Notes under the pieces: model-generated
Told to the model about the DNA's origin: nothing
Databases searched by the model: none
Seen by the model: the letters and a program-made list of their open reading frames with translations, nothing else
Program-made: the position numbers and the translations under genes
Part shown: piece by piece, positions 1 to 7,168 of the stretch
Layout: each line of letters begins with the position of its first letter
Numbering within the stretch: position 1 is the first letter of the stretch
Assembly: GCF_029101545.1 (NCBI RefSeq)
Contig: NZ_CP118866.1
Coordinates: 1-64,000 of the forward strand
Reading direction: 5' to 3'
DNA from: Amygdalobacter indicium
GTDB lineage: Bacteria > Bacillota > Clostridia > Saccharofermentanales > Fastidiosipilaceae
Length of the DNA: 64,000 nucleotides

Positions 1-56
1 CGCACAGGGAAAACTATATCGCCGTTTTTATACCTATGAATGTTAATACCCTTCAT
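1..56 (-). CDS. 5' end of unidentified gene (cut by window edge)
   Basis: An ATG at 54-56 (minus strand) is preceded by a GGAGGG ribosome binding site and a consensus promoter, and opens a frame beginning MKGINIHRYKNGDIVFPV that runs off the left edge. The product is not recognisable from 18 residues. The same start, with its promoter, occurs again at 2870-2994, where the frame is cut short. This copy is therefore likely the continuing gene, but its downstream part cannot be seen. Confidence 0.5.
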   Translation of the reverse strand, partial: MKGINIHRYKNGDIVFPV

Positions 57-105
57 ATTCTTTCCCTCCAAGCTTCTTTATTAAATTATATCATTAGCAG
101 CTTTG
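1..105. repeat. direct repeat copy A (promoter plus gene start)
   Basis: This stretch is nearly identical to 2880-2984 in the same orientation, with a few substitutions and a one-base indel. It holds a promoter, a ribosome binding site and the first 19 codons of a gene. The two copies bound a ~2.8-kb accessory segment. Confidence 0.8.
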
Positions 106-114
106 CAGTGTCAA
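85..114 (-). promoter_or_regulatory. consensus sigma-A promoter, copy A
   Basis: On the minus strand TTGACA (109-114) and TATAAT (85-90) are separated by 18 bases. They lie about 30 bases upstream of the GGAGGG-ATG start at 56. The promoter is duplicated at 2965-2994. Confidence 0.75.
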
Positions 115-132
115 ACGCTGTGTATTAGTTTG

Positions 133-166
133 TGCTATTAATCTGTGATAATTTCACCCTTGTAAC
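133..166. repeat. inverted repeat, left copy
   Basis: The 34 bases starting TGCTATTAATCT and ending TTGTAAC match the reverse complement of 2001-2033 with one substitution and one indel. Between the copies lie the TnpW-like gene and the ATPase gene, so the pair may mark the ends of an old mobile element. That reading is inference; no transposase gene remains. Confidence 0.6.
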
Positions 167-183
167 AACTTGTCAAGGACTTT

Positions 184-369
184 TTAATCATTTTTTATCG
201 CTTTTTGATGTTTTTCTCTCTCCATTTCTTTAAGAATTATGCGTTTTAATTTGTCTTGCATTGTTTCCGCTGCATTTTCATTAAAGTGAACAACAACCTC
301 ATAGGTTGCTTTACCGATTTTCTTTATCGTTTTTGTTCCTGTATTCTGTTTATTTTTATTTTCTCGCAT
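184..369 (-). CDS. TnpW-family transposon-encoded protein
   Basis: This encodes 61 residues, starting at an ATG behind a good AGGAGG site. The pattern IGKATYEVVVHFNENAAETM followed by a Lys/Arg-rich helix resembles the short TnpW proteins carried on Tn4451/Tn5397-like conjugative and mobilisable elements of clostridia, whose function is unknown to me. No recombinase or other transposon gene is next to it, so it is probably a remnant of an element. The ATPase gene lies upstream on the same strand, with a terminator hairpin between them. Identification is by pattern recall only. Confidence 0.6.
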   Translation of the reverse strand: MRENKNKQNTGTKTIKKIGKATYEVVVHFNENAAETMQDKLKRIILKEMEREKHQKAIKND

Positions 370-398
370 ATAGTTTTCCTCCTGTTTATAAACATTAA

Positions 399-430
399 AA
401 ACGACTAGATTTTTTATCTTCTAGTCGTTT
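399..430 (-). terminator. terminator after the ATPase gene
   Basis: A perfect 11-bp stem (AAACGACTAGA, 399-409, with TCTAGTCGTTT, 420-430) closes a 10-base loop. On the minus strand it is followed by a T-rich run. It sits just past the stop of the DUF4143 ATPase gene. Confidence 0.7.
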
Positions 431-468
431 CATTTTATTGTGACCTTGGACATTGCCAAATTATTCAA

Positions 469-1761
469 TTATGCTTCAAGAAAATCGTCCATTAGCAAAA
501 AGTCTCTGATTCCAACGTAGTAAATTCCATACTCATCGTATCTTGGCACTATATTATCTCTAACAATAATAATTTTCTTAAAAGAATCGTCAATCCGTTT
601 TAGAGAGTTTCTTTCCTGTTCTTTCTTCTCCTCACTGTTTATAGCAAAAGCTGATTGAATATAATATCTGAGATTTCCCCTATTAATAACAAAATCAACC
701 TCTAATTGTACTCTTGTTGTTTTTCCCTTCACGTTAGGAAAATATTCTACAACACCCACATCAACATTAAATCCTCTTCTTAGCAAGTCATTGTAAATGA
801 TATTTTCCATAATATGCGTTTCTTCAACTTGTCTAAAATTCAATCTTGCATTTCTAAGACCAATATCAGCAAAATAGTATTTAAGTGGTGTAGAAAAATA
901 TTTTGAGCCTTTAATATCGTATCTTTTAGCAGCATACAGAACATAGGCTTCTTCAAAATATGTTAAATACTTTGAAATGGTATTATTTGATATATTTATC
1001 TTCTTTTCCGAAGCATATCTATTAGATAGCTTAAGTGGATTTGTAAGTGAACCTACTGCTGATGAAACAAAATCTAGTAAAACTTCTAATACTTCCTCAC
1101 TATTTTTTATCTGATTTCGATCTATGATATCTTTAATATAGGTTTCTTCAAATAGTTCTTTCAAATATCTGCTCTTCTCCTCAAAGGTTTCCATTTCAAG
1201 TACAAATGGCATTCCACCACAAAGAACATAATCTTCCCATGCTTTATCTTTATTCTCATAACAGCTACTCATCTCAGCAAATGATAAAGGATACAAATGT
1301 ATTTCATCTCCCCTATCTCGAAATTGTGTCAAAATGTCTTTAGAAAGCATTTTTGAATTACTTCCGGTAACATAAATATCAAGATTTTTTCGTTTCATAA
1401 GTGAAAGTAATGTATCAACAAAAGTAATCTTTTCATCCTCATCATCAATATATGGATTTTTTACCGACCTTGAAAATTGTATCTCGTCAATAAAAATATA
1501 ATATCTTTTATTATCAGTTATCTTATTTTTTATATATTCATTGAGCTTAAACGGATCTCTATACCCACTATTTTCGATGTCATCAAGAGCTATTTCAATA
1601 ATTTGGTTTTCAGCTATACTATTTTTCAATAAATAATTCTTGTATAGTTCAAACAACAAATATGACTTACCACACCTTCTGATACCTGTGATGATTTTAA
1701 TTCTTCCGTTATCCTTTTTCTTAATTAGTTCATCTAAATATTGCTTTCTTTCTATAATCAT
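469..1761 (-). CDS. AAA_14/DUF4143-type P-loop ATPase
   Basis: This encodes about 430 residues of the common ATP-binding family with an N-terminal AAA_14 domain and a C-terminal DUF4143 (nuclease-like) domain. The Walker A motif GIRRCGKS lies at about residues 28-35, and the Walker B segment YYIFIDEIQ near residue 90. A sensor-like stretch ending in VTGSNS is near residue 135. The C-terminal part contains the LEVDFVI motif typical of the DUF4143 restriction-like fold. I chose the ATG at 1759-1761, with AAGGGG about eight bases upstream, over a GTG nine bases earlier. These ATPases are frequent in mobile and accessory DNA and their biological role is poorly defined. It sits inside the repeat-bounded segment together with the TnpW remnant. 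Confidence 0.8.
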   Translation of the reverse strand: MIIERKQYLDELIKKKDNGRIKIITGIRRCGKSYLLFELYKNYLLKNSIAENQIIEIALDDIENSGYRDPFKLNEYIKNKITDNKRYYIFIDEIQFSRSVKNPYIDDEDEKITFVDTLLSLMKRKNLDIYVTGSNSKMLSKDILTQFRDRGDEIHLYPLSFAEMSSCYENKDKAWEDYVLCGGMPFVLEMETFEEKSRYLKELFEETYIKDIIDRNQIKNSEEVLEVLLDFVSSAVGSLTNPLKLSNRYASEKKINISNNTISKYLTYFEEAYVLYAAKRYDIKGSKYFSTPLKYYFADIGLRNARLNFRQVEETHIMENIIYNDLLRRGFNVDVGVVEYFPNVKGKTTRVQLEVDFVINRGNLRYYIQSAFAINSEEKKEQERNSLKRIDDSFKKIIIVRDNIVPRYDEYGIYYVGIRDFLLMDDFLEA

Positions 1762-2017
1762 ATCACGCACCCCTTCTCTGTAAATAATTTATATATTTTG
1801 CCACGCTTTTTATTTGTGTATATTTTATCACCGTTAAAGAGTAATCGCAGTCATAAGGAATAATTTGCGTGGCATAATATGTTTTTTATTCTATCTTCGA
1901 ATTTTCACACACTCGCTGTTTCAATATAAACAAGTTAACTTTGTTTATAATCCTCCCCGGCAACAGTTCGTTACCTGGGGGGTGAAATTTTAATTGGTTA
2001 GTTACAGGGTGAAATTA
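1762..2017. other. AT-rich gap with a hairpin, no intact gene
   Basis: I see no credible gene here. A GC-rich imperfect hairpin lies at about 1953-1982 (CCCCGGCAAC pairing with GTTACCTGGGG). Two spaced copies of GGGTGAAATT follow at about 1978 and 2007, the second inside the right inverted repeat. Repeated short motifs at an element end recall the multiple terminal repeats of IS21-type elements, but that is only an analogy. Confidence 0.35.
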
Positions 2018-2033
2018 TCATAGATTAATAGCA
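2001..2033. repeat. inverted repeat, right copy
   Basis: This is the reverse complement of 133-166, with one substitution and one indel. It overlaps the last codons (AINL, stop) of the orphan coding fragment at 2018-2215. The left copy also ends with codons for AINL and a stop in the equivalent frame. Confidence 0.6.
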
Positions 2034-2215
2034 GCCTCTTTGACATCTTTACACTTATACATAATCCTTTGATTGTGTCCCAAAGGAATACTTTTTATCT
2101 TTCTTTCAACATCCGACAATTGGGTTACAGATTGTAACCCAATTAAGTAATAGTTATAAAATAAATGCCAATATCTAAACGGAAATTTATCAAGCTGCAG
2201 CTGTAATGTATTGAA
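2018..2215 (-). pseudogene. orphan 3' gene fragment
   Basis: Minus strand: 65 sense codons after an in-frame TAG, ending at TGA, with no start codon or ribosome binding site at the 5' end. The translation has protein-like composition (for example KFPFRYWHLFYNYYLIG and LSDVERKIKSIPLGHNQRIM). It looks like the C-terminal end of a lost gene; I cannot name the family. A perfect 12-bp palindrome (AATTGGGTTACA, gat, TGTAACCCAATT; 2118-2144) lies inside the frame. Confidence 0.35.
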
Positions 2216-2251
2216 CTAATACACCCGCCTGTACAAACGCAATATTAAGAA

Positions 2252-2812
2252 TTACGCTAATGGTCTTGCTAAATAAATCTTACCGCCTACAACAATATAA
2301 AAAGCCTGATACTTGCCCCATTTTTTACTCATCCGGATAATTTGCTTATCTTGCTGTTTGAATAAAACAAAATCAGTCAGTGCATCATCCGCTTGCAGCA
2401 ATTCTCCCAAATATTCTTGTTTCTGCTGGTCCTTGTATTCTACAAAACAGTCATAACGATGGTACATTTTGATGTTTTTATCTACCAGTTTCAGGTGAAG
2501 TAAGGGATATTTATCCAAGTTCTTATCTGTAGTCCCGCTATCTTTGGCCGCTTTAATTTTGGCAAAAACATCCTCATTACTACGTAGATGATCAAGTTTA
2601 TATATTTCAACATAATCCTGGTAACCGCCATCAGGATTTACAACGTCAGTAGTAAATTTTTCACCCTCAAACAGGACCCATTCTTTCGGTATTTGTATGT
2701 TTTTCGTGTCTTTATTGCCGAAACGGAAGTAACAAAGGCATATTCCCAAGACAACTATCAATAAAGCCGGCAAAATAAGATATTTACGTCGAGAATTATC
2801 AAATATTTTCAT
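2252..2812 (-). CDS. membrane-anchored hypothetical protein
   Basis: This encodes 186 residues. A short basic N-terminus (NSRRK) is followed by one hydrophobic segment at about residues 12-30, then a ~155-residue soluble domain predicted outside the membrane. The domain has no motif I recognise. Charged, lysine-rich stretches alternate with hydrophobic strands and the end reads AFYIVVGGKIYLARPLA, suggesting a beta-rich fold. It lies just inside the right copy of the ~100-bp direct repeat and is probably accessory DNA. No operon partner is evident. Confidence 0.6.
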   Translation of the reverse strand: MKIFDNSRRKYLILPALLIVVLGICLCYFRFGNKDTKNIQIPKEWVLFEGEKFTTDVVNPDGGYQDYVEIYKLDHLRSNEDVFAKIKAAKDSGTTDKNLDKYPLLHLKLVDKNIKMYHRYDCFVEYKDQQKQEYLGELLQADDALTDFVLFKQQDKQIIRMSKKWGKYQAFYIVVGGKIYLARPLA

Positions 2813-2869
2813 AATATTATCCTTCTACTTTCTTGAAATGGTAAAAATCAGCCGATTAGCTGAATAAAA

Positions 2870-2935
2870 CTATACTAACCGCACAGGGAAAACTATATCG
2901 CCGTTTTTATACCTATGGATGTTAATTCCCTTCAT
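2870..2935 (-). pseudogene. truncated duplicate of the gene start at 1-56
   Basis: This 21-codon frame (MKGINIHRYKNGDIVFPVRLV) has its own GGAGGG site and promoter but stops at TAG where similarity to copy A ends. It is best read as the 5' stump left when the segment between the two repeats was inserted or duplicated. It could still be translated as a tiny peptide, but nothing suggests a function. Confidence 0.6.
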
Positions 2936-2984
2936 ATTCTTTCCCTCCGAGCTTTCTTTATTAAATTATATCATTAGCAACTTT
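2880..2984. repeat. direct repeat copy B (promoter plus gene start)
   Basis: This is the second copy of the stretch at 1-105, about 2.88 kb away in the same orientation. The divergence between the copies suggests the event is not recent. Confidence 0.8.
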
Positions 2985-2994
2985 TCTGCGTCAA
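2965..2994 (-). promoter_or_regulatory. consensus promoter, copy B
   Basis: On the minus strand TTGACG (2989-2994) and TATAAT (2965-2970) have the same 18-base spacing as copy A. It is intact, so it could still drive transcription into the truncated frame and the membrane-anchored gene at 2252-2812. Confidence 0.65.
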
Positions 2995-3057
2995 TGCCCG
3001 CTCATTTCCCGTTTTCCGTCACCTATCCCCACTGCCACCTACAAAAAAACGTAAAAA

Positions 3058-3082
3058 AGCCCGCATAAAACTTACGCGGGCT
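3058..3082 (-). terminator. terminator of xth
   Basis: AGCCCGC (3058-3064) pairs with GCGGGCT (3076-3082), with further inner pairs. On the minus strand the stem is followed directly by TTTTTTACG. It lies 30 bases past the exonuclease III stop. Confidence 0.8.
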
Positions 3083-3114
3083 GACGAACAATTCAAACTC
3101 AAATCTCTACGCAA

Positions 3115-3915
3115 CTACTGCAATTCTTTCTCCTCATTACAAGCGGCAATAAATGTCTCGTCCAAATCCAACTCAATCGGACAATGATCCGAACCCATAA
3201 TATCGGACAAAATCTTCGCACCTTTAACAGCCGGCACCAAACGCTCCGACACCAGAAAATAATCAATTCTCCACCCGATATTTCTTTCACGGGCACGAGT
3301 ACGATAAGACCACCAGCTGTAACATTTCTCCTGTGGCGCCAACAAACGGAAAGTATCAACAAAGCCCCGCGCCAGAAGTTGACTGAAAGCGGACCGTTCT
3401 TCATCGGAGAATCCCGGATTAAAGTGGTTGCTGTCGGGATTAGCCAAATCTATCTCCTCATGCGCGACATTCAAATCGCCGCAAACAATAACCGGTTTCT
3501 CAACATCCAGACTTTGCAGATAATCGGCGAACTTCTCCTCGAAATTCAAGCGGAAAGGCAGACGTTTCAGGCCGTCTTGAGAGTTCGGCACATACGCCGT
3601 AACAAAGAAAAATTGCGGAAATTCCAAAGTCAAAACCCGGCCTTCCGCATCAACAGCCTCATCGCCTATCCCGTATCGTACCTTAAGCACCGGTAATTTG
3701 CTGAACACTGCCGTACCTGAATAACCCTTTTTCACAGTAGAATAATGCCAATACGCCTGATAATCAGGAAAAGGCTGATCGCTCATCTGCCCGGCTTGCA
3801 ACTTCGTTTCCTGCAAAGCGAAAACATCAGCCTGCAAAGCGGCAAAATCCGCCGGGAAATTCTTTTTCCAAATTGCCCGTAACCCATTCACATTAAAAGA
3901 TACAAATTTCAGCAT
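3115..3915 (-). CDS. xth: exodeoxyribonuclease III
   Basis: Class II AP endonuclease / 3'-5' exonuclease of base-excision repair, 266 residues, the usual length. Exonuclease-endonuclease-phosphatase motifs appear in order: FVSFNVNGLRA at the N-terminus, LQETKL (metal-binding Glu), GYSGTAVFSK, CGDLNVAHEEIDLANP (catalytic Asp/Asn), WRIDYFLVS and the terminal GSDHCPIELDL with the catalytic Asp-His. I chose the ATG at 3913-3915 behind CGGGAG; a GTG two codons upstream is possible. Its 5' end faces the divergent Nudix gene, and a strong terminator follows. Confidence 0.95.
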   Translation of the reverse strand: MLKFVSFNVNGLRAIWKKNFPADFAALQADVFALQETKLQAGQMSDQPFPDYQAYWHYSTVKKGYSGTAVFSKLPVLKVRYGIGDEAVDAEGRVLTLEFPQFFFVTAYVPNSQDGLKRLPFRLNFEEKFADYLQSLDVEKPVIVCGDLNVAHEEIDLANPDSNHFNPGFSDEERSAFSQLLARGFVDTFRLLAPQEKCYSWWSYRTRARERNIGWRIDYFLVSERLVPAVKGAKILSDIMGSDHCPIELDLDETFIAACNEEKELQ

Positions 3916-4000
3916 TTTCACTCCCGCCGTTCACCTGCCGCCTGTCAAGCGACAGTGTATAATAATGTCAACATTATAACGAAAGTTCGGGCACATTAAA

Positions 4001-4507
4001 ATGATTGAAATTAAACCTGTACGTGATGTCGCCGTTATTCTTTTATACAACAAGTACGGCGAATTTCTTTTAGGTCGACGCAAAGAAGGAAAATTTGCCG
4101 CCGGCTATTACGAACTGCCGGGTGGGAAGAGAGAAGACGGCGAATCTCTGTTGCAGACAGTGAAACGGGAAACTCTGGAAGAAATAAGCTACACTCTAAA
4201 GCGACCTCAACTTATCTACGAATGTCATGTCGATTACAGTATCGGTCAAATTCCCCTCCATGTTTTCGCCGAAGAACTCGAAGCAGAAAATTTGAGCGAA
4301 GCAGTTAAGGCCCGCAGTTCGGATTACAATCGCCCGAAATTTCCGGCCAATGAGGCGGCGGAACTCGTTTGGGTTACAGGTCATAAAGCTTTGAGCTTGA
4401 AACTACTGCCGATTATGCGGGCAATGCTGGACTTAACGCCATTTCGCCGGCTGCTGCCGAATATCGGCCCTGTCGATTTAAGTGTCGACAAAGACGTTCA
4501 TATTTGA
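4001..4507 (+). CDS. Nudix hydrolase
   Basis: This encodes 168 residues. The Nudix box is complete: GGKREDGE (residues ~47-54), seven residues, then RETLEEI, matching GX5EX7REUXEEXGU. Such enzymes hydrolyse nucleoside diphosphates linked to another group; the substrate (MutT-like oxidised nucleotide or other) cannot be set from sequence. A TATAAT at about 3952-3963 upstream is a plausible -10 element in the divergent region shared with xth. No strong ribosome binding site is seen, so the start is moderately certain. Confidence 0.85.
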   Translation: MIEIKPVRDVAVILLYNKYGEFLLGRRKEGKFAAGYYELPGGKREDGESLLQTVKRETLEEISYTLKRPQLIYECHVDYSIGQIPLHVFAEELEAENLSEAVKARSSDYNRPKFPANEAAELVWVTGHKALSLKLLPIMRAMLDLTPFRRLLPNIGPVDLSVDKDVHI

Positions 4508-4597
4508 CCGCTAAAAAAATAAGAAAGCTGCCCCGAAGGAGCGGAAAAGTTATATACTCTAATTGAACATATGAGCAGCACATAAAGGAGATATTTT

Positions 4598-6061
4598 ATG
4601 AGCAATTTTGACATTAATAGAAAGCCTTTAAGTTCGGAAGAACGCCAAATGGGCCGGAACATGTTGGACTTTGTCGCTAAAAGTCCTGCCGCCTGGCAAG
4701 CCTGCGCTACAGCCGGAGAACTGTTGCAAGCTAACGGCTTCCACAAGGTTCAAGCCGGCGATCTGGTTAACAGTAAAGTCGGCGATAAAAATTTCATCAC
4801 CATCAACGATTCGTCCCTGATTGCCTGGTCTATCGGCAAAGACAGCTACCAAAAAGGCGCTCGTATCTGGGGTTCGCATTTGGACTCCCCGGCTTTGCAG
4901 ATCAAGCCCAACAGTTTAATTGAAAAAGAGGGAACATTAATTGTCAATTGTTCCGTCTACGGCGGACCTCTGCTGAACAGTTATTTCGACCGGCCCTTAG
5001 GTTTAGCCGGTATAGTCACCTTACGCAGCCACTGTGATCAAGCAGCTTACAAAAGTGTTTTAGTCGACTTGGCACCTTTGAAAATCGTTTTGCCGAGCTT
5101 AGCTATTCACTTCAACCGGGCCGCTAATGACGGCGTCAAAATTGAGAAGCAAAAAGTTTTACTGCCGCTCCTCGGTCTGTCCCGGAACGAGAAAGTCAAA
5201 ACGGCTGCTGCCAGTTATACTCGGGCTGCCAATTATGCTGCAGTTTGCGAGCAGGAATCCGACTGTGTCGATAACGGCGGTACCGACTTGCAGGTCTTCG
5301 AACAGCTGATCAGTGAAAAACTGAATTGTCCCATGGAAGATATTCTCGATTACGATTTGCGCACCTATGTCTGCGAAGCTCCTTGTTTCGTCGGCCTGAA
5401 TGAAGAATTGATGTCTTCTTCCCGTATGGATGATTTGGGCATGTCTATCCCCGGCGTTTACGGCTTTATCGCTGCTAACAGTGCTGACGGCAAATTCGCC
5501 CGGACTTTTAAGGAAAATGAGTTTGACGGTTTGAAAGTTCTGTATTTGGCGGATAATGAAGAAATCGGTTCCAACACCAAGCAGGGCGCTGATACTATCT
5601 GGCTAAGGCAAACAATTGAGGCTATTTGTCTGAGTTTGGGCATGCCGCAAGCTGAATTCCCCGAGGTTCTGGAGCATTCGATTATGATTTCCGCCGACGT
5701 GGCGCACGCCGTGCATCCTAACTATGCTGAATATGCCGACGCTACGAATCGTCCGCGTCTGAATGAAGGACCGGTTTTGAAAATTAATCCGGGCAAATAT
5801 TCTACCGATGCCGCTTCCGCCGCTTCTTTCCGTTTGGTGTGTGAGGCAGCCGGCGTACCTTTGCAGACCTTCATGAATCGTACGGACTTGCCCGGCGGCA
5901 CGACAATCGGACCGATTACCACGGCTTATTTGCCTATAAGTAATGTCGATATCGGCAATCCGATTCTGGCAATGCATTCCTGCCGTGAGCTGGCCGGTGT
6001 TCTCGACTCTTACTATGCTAAAGTTATGTGTGAGATGTTCTATCGCAAACCGCTGATTTGA
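4598..6061 (+). CDS. apeB: M18 family aminopeptidase
   Basis: Zinc-dependent aspartyl-type aminopeptidase of the M18 family, 487 residues as expected, cytoplasmic, trimming N-terminal residues from peptides. Metal-binding and active-site motifs are WGSHLDSPALQ (His-Asp), LADNEEIGS (catalytic and ligand Glu), SADVAHAVHPNY (Asp) and the C-terminal AMHSCREL (His). AAAGGAGAT lies eight bases before the ATG. A 15-bp-stem terminator follows. It is transcribed alone. Confidence 0.93.
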   Translation: MSNFDINRKPLSSEERQMGRNMLDFVAKSPAAWQACATAGELLQANGFHKVQAGDLVNSKVGDKNFITINDSSLIAWSIGKDSYQKGARIWGSHLDSPALQIKPNSLIEKEGTLIVNCSVYGGPLLNSYFDRPLGLAGIVTLRSHCDQAAYKSVLVDLAPLKIVLPSLAIHFNRAANDGVKIEKQKVLLPLLGLSRNEKVKTAAASYTRAANYAAVCEQESDCVDNGGTDLQVFEQLISEKLNCPMEDILDYDLRTYVCEAPCFVGLNEELMSSSRMDDLGMSIPGVYGFIAANSADGKFARTFKENEFDGLKVLYLADNEEIGSNTKQGADTIWLRQTIEAICLSLGMPQAEFPEVLEHSIMISADVAHAVHPNYAEYADATNRPRLNEGPVLKINPGKYSTDAASAASFRLVCEAAGVPLQTFMNRTDLPGGTTIGPITTAYLPISNVDIGNPILAMHSCRELAGVLDSYYAKVMCEMFYRKPLI

Positions 6062-6083
6062 GCTTTGATTAATTAAACAACTG

Positions 6084-6139
6084 AAATCCTCTTTATTTCA
6101 AGCCGAATTTTCCGGTTTTTGTGCAAATAAAGAGGATTT
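6084..6139 (+). terminator. strong terminator after apeB
   Basis: A perfect 15-bp stem, AAATCCTCTTTATTT (6084-6098) with AAATAAAGAGGATTT (6125-6139), is followed by a T-rich run. Its second half is repeated at 7106-7147. Confidence 0.85.
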
Positions 6140-6144
6140 TTATT
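6101..6144. repeat. half-terminator repeat, copy 1
   Basis: GCCGAATTTTCCG, about 10 divergent bases, then AAATAAAGAGGATTTTT recur in the same order and orientation at 7106-7147. The copies bound the thioredoxin-like gene. Confidence 0.65.
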
Positions 6145-6190
6145 TAATTGCAATTTTACGGATTACATTTATGAGTAATCATATTCCACT

Positions 6191-6919
6191 TTACTCCCTT
6201 TCACTCTTCTCAACCCGCACACTGACTGCAGCTACAATCGCAACAATATTAACCACTATAAGCGCTGTTAACATCGGCCATCTTACAGGTTGAAAGAGAT
6301 TGAATGTTTCTGTCCATGACCATTCATAGTGCCATAAAATCATAGTAAGAAACGGTAGAATTAAAGCGGCAATCAAGCCAAGCAGCCGAAACAATTGTTG
6401 CTTCCAATTACGCCAAAATAAAGGCCTCGGCAAACCAAATAACAACTGTAACAAATTAAAGATCGACAATGCCGTCAATAAGAAATAGACTTTAGCAATA
6501 AATTGCATATTACCTAAAATTCTCCGATTCGCTTCCAGGAAAAAATGCAAATCATTTTTCACCTTTTCTTCTTCCGTATTTTCCGTTAAAAAACGACTGA
6601 CAATCTTCCCCTGTTCAAGTAACAACAAACTCGGAACGCCCTTAATATCGTACTTTTGCATAATTGTGGTAAAATTAGGGTCTTTCCGCCAAAAATCGGT
6701 ATCCAGATAACGTAAATTCCGTGCTTCGGCCGCCGAAGTTGTCTGCAAGACTTGAGAAAAATCAACACATTTGGAACAAGTAGGACGGGTAAAATAAACG
6801 TATCCGCTGTATTTTTCCAATTCAGTTAAAGATTGCAAATCTTTTGCCTGCAAACAAGCTGAACTCCCTAAAAATAAGAATACAGTCAGTAAGAACAAAC
6901 AAAGTCCCCTCTTTCGCAT
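6191..6919 (-). CDS. secreted thioredoxin-like domain with three C-terminal membrane segments
   Basis: This encodes 242 residues. A signal-type N-terminus (RKRG then a hydrophobic stretch to about residue 22) leads to a thioredoxin-fold domain with the redox pair C48-S-K-C51 in FTRPTCSKCVDF and the cis-proline element IKGVPSLLLLEQGK. Three hydrophobic helices follow at about 139-162, 177-198 and 215-235, and a charged tail ends the protein. It is probably an extracytoplasmic thiol-disulfide protein held in the membrane. AGGAGG precedes the ATG. It is flanked by copies of the apeB terminator half, suggesting an acquired cassette. The partner or substrate is unknown. Confidence 0.75.
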   Translation of the reverse strand: MRKRGLCLFLLTVFLFLGSSACLQAKDLQSLTELEKYSGYVYFTRPTCSKCVDFSQVLQTTSAAEARNLRYLDTDFWRKDPNFTTIMQKYDIKGVPSLLLLEQGKIVSRFLTENTEEEKVKNDLHFFLEANRRILGNMQFIAKVYFLLTALSIFNLLQLLFGLPRPLFWRNWKQQLFRLLGLIAALILPFLTMILWHYEWSWTETFNLFQPVRWPMLTALIVVNIVAIVAAVSVRVEKSERE

Positions 6920-7031
6920 ACTTCAATAACCTCCTTTCATCAAATATTATGTATTAAAATAATATCAAAAAGCACATTCAAAAATCAATAGTAGAATATC
7001 AATTAATACGTAACTGATAGTGCTAAAGTGA

Positions 7032-7105
7032 CAACAAAAAAACACATAAACCCGTAAAGGTCTATGTGTTTCATTCTCGGGTTTCGAACACTGCCAAAAC
7101 GCTGC
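7032..7105. repeat. duplicated pgm-terminator repeat, copy 1
   Basis: This ~75-base stretch is about 88 percent identical by eye to 8638-8713 in the same orientation, and the copies bound the toxin-antitoxin locus. It contains the hairpin 7040-7071 (AAACACATA with TATGTGTTT) followed, on the minus strand, by a T-run, so it serves as terminator of the antitoxin gene. Confidence 0.7.
7040..7071 (-). terminator. terminator of the antitoxin gene
   Basis: Stem AAACACATA-x-ACC / GGT-x-TATGTGTTT with a six-base loop; TTTTTGTTGT follows on the minus strand. It is a copy of the pgm terminator at 8647-8677. Confidence 0.65.
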
Positions 7106-7147
7106 ATGCCGAATTTTCCGACTTCTGAGAAAATAAAGAGGATTTTT
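7106..7147. repeat. half-terminator repeat, copy 2
   Basis: Copy of 6101-6144 placed directly beside the pgm-terminator repeat. Only the right arm of the apeB hairpin is present, so it cannot form that stem. The junction of two neighbouring genes' terminator pieces here suggests nested insertions. Confidence 0.6.
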
Positions 7148-7168
7148 TCTGCTTACTCAAGTGCTTAC

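Noticed and set aside
3184..3696. Plus-strand frame of 170 codons opposite xth
   Set aside because: Exonuclease III motifs on the minus strand explain the region; the opposite frame has no recognisable features.
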